Source: Bacillota bacterium
Lineage (GTDB): Bacteria > Bacillota > Clostridia > Christensenellales > Aristaeellaceae
Reading direction: 5' to 3'
Assembly: GCA_023404345.1 (NCBI GenBank)
Contig: JAEYCB010000053.1
Location: 1 to 37,386 of the forward strand
Length of the DNA: 37,386 nt
The notes under the pieces are model-generated. The model searched no databases. It had not been told where the DNA came from and saw only the letters and a program-made list of their open reading frames with translations. Made by a program: the position numbers and the translations under genes. Positions 33,178 through 37,386 of this stretch are shown here, in pieces (position 1 is the stretch's first letter; every line of letters begins with the position of its first letter).

Positions 33178-33926
33178 GGCTGTGGCTTTCCGTGGAATGG
33201 ATGAAAGCAAGGCACCGGCGGCTATGGCTTCCGGTAGCTGCACTGGTAGCAATGCAGGGGCTGTGGCTTGCCTGGGCGGTACGAGACATGGACGTGCAGG
33301 ATGCCGCCCAGGGATATCTAGGATGCCTGTACCAACTACCCATGATGAACGCCATTGTCATGCCCGTGGCGGCGGCGGTACTCGTCAGCCGCCTTTGTGA
33401 CATGGAGCACCGGGGCGATACGCTCAAGCAGCTGTTTACGCTGCAGCCTGCCAGCAGCCTGTTCGATGCAAAGCTGCTGCTTGGAGCGGCGTGGCTTTTG
33501 GCAGCGGCAGCGGGGCAACTGGCGGCCATACGCGCGGTGGGTGCATGGATAGGATTCACTGATGCTCTGACTCCGGGCGATATGCTTTGCTACTTGGGCG
33601 GCCAGTTCATAGTCAGTCTATTTTTGGCATTGCTTTTGCAGGTGCTGGCCCTCAGATATAAAAACCAGTTTATTCCACTGGCTGCTGGGCTGATTCTGGG
33701 CTTTCTGGGACTGATGAGCATGTTTTTCCCACCCGCAGTGATGCGCCTTTCCCCTGCCGCTTATTACGGCCTGCTTTCCAACGTGCGCATGGTATGGGAC
33801 CCGGACACGCGGGTGGTTACGTATTTCCATCAGCCGTTTTCCTGGGGCGACCTTGGGCTGCTAGCCGCTGCAACAGCCGTCCTGTACCTTTGTGGCCGCC
33901 ATAAATTTGGCAAAAAGGAGGCGTAA
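33174..33926 (+). CDS. ABC exporter permease 1 (LanE/MutE-like)
   Basis: A 250-aa membrane protein with about six helices, starting LWLSVEWMKARHRRLWLPV. It has the KARH/Kxx-R start and CDMEHRGDTLKQLFTLQP segment seen in lantibiotic-immunity permeases. The ATG overlaps the ATPase stop (ATGA) and follows GGAGGAG. It ends two bases before the second permease. It probably forms the heteromeric channel part of a LanFEG/CprABC-type exporter. Confidence 0.87.
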   Translation: MRLWLSVEWMKARHRRLWLPVAALVAMQGLWLAWAVRDMDVQDAAQGYLGCLYQLPMMNAIVMPVAAAVLVSRLCDMEHRGDTLKQLFTLQPASSLFDAKLLLGAAWLLAAAAGQLAAIRAVGAWIGFTDALTPGDMLCYLGGQFIVSLFLALLLQVLALRYKNQFIPLAAGLILGFLGLMSMFFPPAVMRLSPAAYYGLLSNVRMVWDPDTRVVTYFHQPFSWGDLGLLAAATAVLYLCGRHKFGKKEA

Positions 33927-33928
33927 AC

Positions 33929-34666
33929 ATGTTTTGGCAGGTCATACGTACAGAACTGATCAAGCTGCGCCGCGCACCTGTATGGATCGCGTTTTTCGCG
34001 CTTACCGCGCTTTCGGCGGTTATGGGCACCTTTAATTACCTAAGCAACGCCGGCATTCTCACCCATCAGTGGTACAGTTTATGGACACAGCACACGTTGT
34101 TTGCAGGTTTTTTCTTTCTGCCCTCGCTCCTGGGCGTGCTGTGCGCCTACCTGTGGCGGCTAGAACACTGCGAGAACAACTGGAACTCGCTCATGAGCCG
34201 TCCCGTGCCCCTTTGGATGCTCTTCGGAGGTAAGCTGGCGGTGGTGGCGGCGCTTTCGTTTCTGACACAGGCGGCCACGGGTGGGTTTTATCTCATCAGC
34301 GGGCTGTACGCCGGCTTTGACGCGCCTTTGCCCCCGGAGCTTCCCCGTTGGCTTGTAATGGGCGCGTGCGGCGGAATAGCAGTATGCTCAGTACAGCTGC
34401 TTATTTCCATGGTGATTCACAGCTTTGCACCACCAGTGGCCGTAGCGCTGGCAGGCGGCGTAGCGGGACTGGCTTTTATATCAGCAGGCTTTGGGCTGAT
34501 TCAGCCCTACGCGCTTCTTGCACTGGGCATGGATGCTAACGGTGCGGGGGTGCTCGTCCCGGAGCAGTGGGGTGCTTTCTTCGCCTCCTGTGCAACCTAT
34601 ACTGCCATTCCCTGGGCGTTGGCCGTCGCCTGGCTGCGGCGGAGGGATGTGATGACACAGAACTAA
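33929..34666 (+). CDS. ABC exporter permease 2 (LanG/MutG-like)
   Basis: A 245-aa membrane protein with about six helices. The N-terminal IRTELIKLRRAPVW and the LEHCENNWNSLMSRPVPLW loop are typical of this permease class and parallel the first permease (EHRGDTLKQLFTLQP), suggesting an ancient duplication. AAAAAGGAGG precedes ATG 33929. It is the last gene of the exporter operon; no clear terminator follows. No lantibiotic structural or maturation gene is in view, so the operon looks like stand-alone resistance or detoxification. Confidence 0.87.
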   Translation: MFWQVIRTELIKLRRAPVWIAFFALTALSAVMGTFNYLSNAGILTHQWYSLWTQHTLFAGFFFLPSLLGVLCAYLWRLEHCENNWNSLMSRPVPLWMLFGGKLAVVAALSFLTQAATGGFYLISGLYAGFDAPLPPELPRWLVMGACGGIAVCSVQLLISMVIHSFAPPVAVALAGGVAGLAFISAGFGLIQPYALLALGMDANGAGVLVPEQWGAFFASCATYTAIPWALAVAWLRRRDVMTQN

Positions 34667-35090
34667 TGAAAAGCAATGCCAAAAGCCACTTTGTTGAAAA
34701 ACCCACGTTTTGCAGGAAGCAACACATTTCTTGCGCCCTCCAGACTCCCGCTACACTTACAGCAAATGCTGTGGGATCAGGCTTTGAGCACCGGATAATA
34801 GGGTATGCTCAGTAATGCTGGAAGGCTTGAGCAACTATAATTTCCGATCACTCAACGCATACATTTGCGCAAGCAGTAAAGCCATGCACGTGATCAAATT
34901 CCCTGTACTCTACACTTTGTCGACACCTTGCAAAGACTTTTTTTCGACATCTTATCCAGACAGACAGGGCGCTCAATGACGGCTGAAGCGGTCAAAGAGC
35001 ACCCCGTCCTTACGTTTATTCCGTTTAAAAGTCAGGCACTGCATCAAAAAATCATCCCTCCGTTTCCAAAAGGCTCAGTAATAAAAACAC
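34667..35090. other. Intergenic region between exporter and thioredoxin-like gene
   Basis: About 420 bases of lower GC than the genes before it. It holds TTTGTCGACA (about 34916) and TTTTCGACATC (about 34940), which loosely resemble Spo0A boxes. There is no convincing gene, RNA or terminator. Confidence 0.5.
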
Positions 35091-35124
35091 TTTAACAGCC
35101 ATTTAACAGTCCGTCCCATATAAT
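35091..35124 (+). promoter_or_regulatory. Promoter with tandem TTTAACAG boxes
   Basis: Direct repeats TTTAACAG at 35091-35098 and 35102-35109, exactly 11 bases apart, followed by TATAAT (35119-35124). The -35 position (35096-35101) is poor. This arrangement resembles PhoP/OmpR-type activator boxes. Confidence 0.65.
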
Positions 35125-35153
35125 GTGCTCATCAATCAAAGGAGGGATTTACC

Positions 35154-35762
35154 ATGAACAAAAGTCGTCTTGTTGCTCTCTGCATTGTATTGCTTCTTCT
35201 ATTTGGCCTGGCTGCCTATGGCTTGCATATCTTTTCTCTGCGGTCTGAGGAAGATCAGAAGTTGCCTGTTTCTGTCTCCCCTATGCCGGAAGCAACCGAA
35301 CAAAAAACCTTTGGATTCAACAGTAAAACCGTGTATGGCAACAGCATTACCAGCTCTGTTTTCATGCAAAACGATCTTACGCTTATAAACATTTTTGCTA
35401 CGTGGTGCAGCCCATGCGTGGAGGAGATCCCCTTTCTTCAGGAAATTGATGCTGAACTGGACAACGTTGGCGTCGTTGGCATCGTCGCCGATACTTACGA
35501 TACGCAAACCGGAATGCTTCAGCAGGAGGCCATTGAAACTGCAAAGGAAATTGCAGAAAAGACCGGTGCAAAATATCCTTTTATCATTCCCGATAATGCC
35601 TTTATGGAGGATCATTTCGAGAATGCCGCAGTCATGTTTCCCATTTCATACATCGTAAATCAGGACGGCAAAGTGGTTTTGGGACCCATTGGAGGAGCAC
35701 ATACAAAGGATGAATGGCTGGATGTGATCCAGCAGGCAATGGAGGCATTGCCAAATGATTAA
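35154..35762 (+). CDS. TlpA/ResA-like membrane-anchored thioredoxin
   Basis: A 202-aa protein with an N-terminal uncleaved membrane helix (about 6-27) and an extracytoplasmic thioredoxin fold. The redox motif is WCSPC (84-88), in LINIFATWCSPCVEEIPFL. The cis-proline loop is FPISYIVNQDGKVV. Such proteins reduce or oxidise thiols outside the membrane. ATG 35154 follows AAAGGAGGG. It overlaps by 8 bases a tiny CXXC gene, which is followed by an Fe-S membrane protein, so a thiol/electron transfer operon is likely. It lies in the AT-richer part of the window. Confidence 0.88.
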   Translation: MNKSRLVALCIVLLLLFGLAAYGLHIFSLRSEEDQKLPVSVSPMPEATEQKTFGFNSKTVYGNSITSSVFMQNDLTLINIFATWCSPCVEEIPFLQEIDAELDNVGVVGIVADTYDTQTGMLQQEAIETAKEIAEKTGAKYPFIIPDNAFMEDHFENAAVMFPISYIVNQDGKVVLGPIGGAHTKDEWLDVIQQAMEALPND

Positions 35763-35895
35763 AAGGCGCCAAAAAACCCTTGTTGCTCTTACCATAGCAG
35801 TTTTGCTGATTCTTGCCGGATGGTTCCGCGGCGAAATACAGATCGTTGTTACAAAAGCTACCGCAATTTGTATGGAGTGTATTGGAATTGGATAA
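35755..35895 (+). CDS. CD1871A-family CXXC small protein, 46 aa
   Basis: A small gene of 46 codons. It begins at an ATG overlapping the thioredoxin stop (ATGATTAA) and ends with TAA at 35893-35895. The product has a basic start (MIKRRQ), one membrane helix (LVALTIAVLLILAGW) and a short tail RGEIQIVVTKATAICMECIGIG. The ending CMECIGIG with its CXXC motif is what I know as the CD1871A-type CXXC protein, found beside thioredoxin-like and 4Fe-4S membrane proteins in Clostridia. The cysteines may relay electrons. Function unproven. Confidence 0.85.
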   Translation: MIKRRQKTLVALTIAVLLILAGWFRGEIQIVVTKATAICMECIGIG

Positions 35896-36517
35896 ATACA
35901 GTAAAAAAAGAACGATTATTCAAATTTTCTGGACCTTTATCAGCAACAGTTATCTGGTTGGATTTGCAAAGGGAAAGATCTATACCGGACCACTCAAAAG
36001 CCTTTGTGTACCGGGGCTGAACTGTTACTCCTGTCCAGGAGCGCTGGGTTCATGTCCCATAGGTTCTCTGCAGGCCGTAATTGGCAGCCCCAAATACCAG
36101 CTGGCGCTATATGTTTCTGGTGTTATCATGCTGTTTGGTGCATTGATGGGTAGGTTTGTATGCGGTTGGCTCTGTCCGTTCGGATTGCTTCAGGACCTGC
36201 TACATAAAATCCCATTTCCCAAAAAAATCAATCGGTTTTATGGCGATAGGCTACTGCGCTATTTGAAATTTCTCATTCTGCTGGTATTTGTTATTCTATT
36301 GCCTATGTTTGCAGTGGATATTATTGGACAATCCTCCCCTTATTTTTGCAAGTATATTTGCCCATCCGGCATTTTTCTGGGAGGCATTCCCCTGGTAGCA
36401 AATAATCCCATGTTACGGGATGCCGTAGGGTTTCTGTTCGCATGGAAATCACTTATCCTGTTGTTAACCGTTTTGATTTCCATTGTCATATATCGTCCGT
36501 TCTGTAACCCTGAATAG
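35888..36517 (+). pseudogene. 4Fe-4S membrane protein (NapH-like), 3'-truncated
   Basis: A polytopic protein with cysteine clusters NCYSCPGALGSCPIGSL, CGWLCPFGLLQDLL, CKYICPSGIFLGG and a final YRPFC. In intact relatives this last motif continues as a CxxxCP segment and a ferredoxin domain with two further 4Fe-4S sites. Here the frame ends NPE-stop right after YRPFC, so the C-terminal third is missing. The likely start is TTG 35888 (ten bases after GGAG), overlapping the CXXC peptide stop; the frame also contains TTG 35882. The sequence beyond 36517 belongs to an unrelated AT-rich gene, so truncation by rearrangement is the best reading. Residual function is doubtful. Confidence 0.8.
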
Positions 36518-36846
36518 TGTTCGCCGTAGTTGGTATAGTTTCTAACTCCGTTAATCGCAGTTATAACAATGCTCGCACCGAAAGCACCTAATACACAAAG
36601 AGTTTTATTCCTTTTTGAAGTATCTATCAAATTGTTACCACACATCATACTTCTTACAGCAATATATATTGCAGACAAAATAATAATGATAAGTTCAGTA
36701 ATGTAGTTTGTGTAATCACATTTCATCACATATGCTTTAACCAAGATAGAGATGAAAAGCAGAAGCACCGTTACAAAATAGGCTTCGCCTAAAATCTTAT
36801 TTTGTACTTGAATAATGCGTTCGTCTTTTACCTTTTTGTTTCTCAT
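36340..36846 (-). pseudogene. DUF6773-like membrane protein, 3' end replaced
   Basis: The start is ATG 36846, seven bases after GGGAGG and overlapping the XRE regulator stop (ATGA). The first 110 residues (MRNKKVKDERIIQVQNKILG, then helices YFVTVLLLFISILVKAYV, ITELIIIILSAIYIAV and TLCVLGAFGASIVITAI) look like a DUF6773-type membrane protein, often paired with a small XRE repressor. From about residue 115 (after NYGEHYSG) the frame reads antisense through the end of the Fe-S gene, giving nonsense sequence to 36340. Its natural C-terminal membrane part is therefore lost. Confidence 0.7.
36500..36520. other. Recombination junction joining two truncated genes
   Basis: Plus-strand homology to the NapH-like protein ends after YRPFC (about 36506). 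Minus-strand homology to the DUF6773 protein ends around GEHYSG (about 36508-36525). Base composition changes sharply here, from moderate GC to AT-rich. Confidence 0.65.
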
Positions 36847-37043
36847 TGTAAGTCCTCCCAAAATAAATCGTTTAAGGTTTTGTCAAGAGCATTACAGATT
36901 GCAATGCAAAGTTTCAAGGTTGGGTTGTAATTTCCTGTTTCTATCAATCCAATGGTCTGCCTTGTAACACCAACAATGTTAGCCAAATCTTCTTGACTCA
37001 TATCTTTTTCAACTCTTGCAAGTTTTAGCTTTTTGTTCTTCAT
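36843..37043 (-). CDS. XRE-family transcriptional regulator, 66 aa
   Basis: Compact Cro/CI-type helix-turn-helix protein. KLKLARVEKDMSQEDLANI leads to the recognition helix GVTRQTIGLIETGNYNP, then TLKLCIAICNALDKTLNDLFW. The whole protein is the HTH domain, typical of the small regulators that sit before DUF6773-like or similar membrane proteins. The start is ATG 37043, 12 bases after AAAGGAGG. It overlaps the following membrane gene by 4 bases. It probably represses its own promoter. Confidence 0.92.
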   Translation of the reverse strand: MKNKKLKLARVEKDMSQEDLANIVGVTRQTIGLIETGNYNPTLKLCIAICNALDKTLNDLFWEDLQ

Positions 37044-37076
37044 AGCATATTCCTGCCTCCTTTCGTTTGTGTTTTG

Positions 37077-37105
37077 TTTATACACTATGCATTCCTTAAT
37101 GTCAA
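37077..37105 (-). promoter_or_regulatory. Promoter of the XRE regulator gene
   Basis: Minus-strand TTGACA (37105-37100), 17-base spacer, TATAAA (37082-37077). The insertion sequence ends about 65 bases upstream of the -35. Confidence 0.85.
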
Positions 37106-37170
37106 ATATATATTGCAAAAAGGCTTTTATATTTTCTTTTTGGGAATATATAAAAGGCGGTAGCATTTTA

Positions 37171-37386
37171 TGAACCGCCGCCTGTCAAGAAGACAGGTAA
37201 AAAAAGAAAAATTACGCCACGAGGGTCTGGTTCCTGTAAGCAAGGGGAGCCAGGCCCTTTAACTTAGCTTGAAGCCGCCTTGTATTGTAAAAGTCTATGT
37301 ATTCGTCGATGGCTTTCTTCAATTCCTCGAAGGTATGAAATTGCCGGAGGTAGTACATTTCAGATTTGAGAATCCCCCAGAAGCCC
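37171..37386 (-). mobile_element. IS3-family (IS150-like) insertion sequence, right end, cut by window edge
   Basis: The end of the element is TGAACCGCCGCCTGTCAAG beginning at 37171. It has the TG terminus and CTGTCAAG-A-AGACAG arms typical of IS150-group ends. It is followed inward by the transposase 3' end. Most of the element lies outside the window. Confidence 0.8.
37212..37385 (-). CDS. IS3-family transposase OrfB, C-terminal part
   Basis: The last 57 codons of a DDE transposase, open at the window edge. GFWGILKSEMYYLRQF contains the final catalytic Glu (KSE). The end of the rve_2/rve_3 domain follows: ELKKAIDEYIDFYNTRRLQ then KLKGLAPLAYRNQ. The stop TAA is at 37214-37212. The visible part is intact, so the element could still be active; the rest cannot be judged here. 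Confidence 0.9.
   Translation of the reverse strand, partial: GFWGILKSEMYYLRQFHTFEELKKAIDEYIDFYNTRRLQAKLKGLAPLAYRNQTLVA

Noticed and set aside
34914..34950. TCGACA-containing sequences in the exporter-thioredoxin gap as Spo0A boxes
   Set aside because: No promoter is aligned with them and the region is AT-rich, so such 6-7-mers are expected by chance.
1..37386. CRISPR arrays, prophage structural genes, rRNA
   Set aside because: No regularly spaced repeats, phage gene runs or rRNA segments were seen anywhere in the window.

Overview
The window looks like a chromosomal segment of a spore-forming Bacillota bacterium, most likely class Clostridia with a fairly high GC content. The signs are an unmistakable spo0A, two T-box leaders, many TTGACA-N17-TATAAT promoters with strong AGGAGG ribosome sites, a CD1871A-type CXXC peptide, a DUF1836 protein and a class B sortase. 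I cannot name a genus from sequence alone. Most of the window (about 1-34.6 kb) is ordinary GC-rich core genome. The last 2.7 kb becomes AT-rich and carries broken genes and the end of an insertion sequence.

Layout. 45-118: tRNA-Trp (minus), then a 60-aa small gene (minus). 500-1633: class B sortase. 1652-5131: Ile T-box leader and a long (type 2) isoleucyl-tRNA synthetase. 5196-8291: tight operon of SAM methyltransferase, RluA-type pseudouridine synthase, tgt and a MutT-like Nudix protein. 8310-9200: nagB with its own promoter and terminator. 9210-14314: a YesN-type response regulator, a LytS/YesM-type histidine kinase without an extracellular sensor domain, a protein derived from RbsA-type ABC ATPases that has lost its nucleotide-binding motifs in both halves, and a PAP2 phosphatase. 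14337-17258: ECF S component (probably pantothenate), coaX and homoserine dehydrogenase. 17361-18832 (minus): LUD-domain protein and spo0A. 19347-19817: tRNA-Val, -Asp, -Phe, -Gly and -Cys.

19877-25390 (minus): a K+ block, ktrB-ktrA-small membrane ORF-kdpD-kdpE, with no kdpFABC. 25541-28122: DUF1836 protein diverging from a DegV/FakB protein, then a secreted YARHG protein. 28176-30165 (minus): an acyl-CoA synthetase-like enzyme behind a T-box riboswitch, an unusual pairing. 30162-34666: histidine kinase and OmpR-type regulator (minus) diverging from a LanFEG/CprABC-like ABC exporter, with in-phase 11-bp direct repeats in the shared upstream region. This resembles the lantibiotic/cationic-peptide resistance modules of Firmicutes. 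35154-36517: thioredoxin-like lipoprotein/anchored protein, a 46-aa CXXC peptide and a 3'-truncated NapH-like Fe-S membrane protein. At about 36.5 kb this last gene runs tail-to-tail into an equally truncated DUF6773 gene, which is preceded by a small XRE regulator. The window ends inside an IS3-family (IS150-like) element.

The two signals I rate highest are the response regulator / sensorless kinase / dead-ABC-ATPase module (9.3-13.4 kb) and the T-box in front of an acyl-CoA synthetase (29.9-30.2 kb). All functional statements are from reading the sequence; no database search was run.
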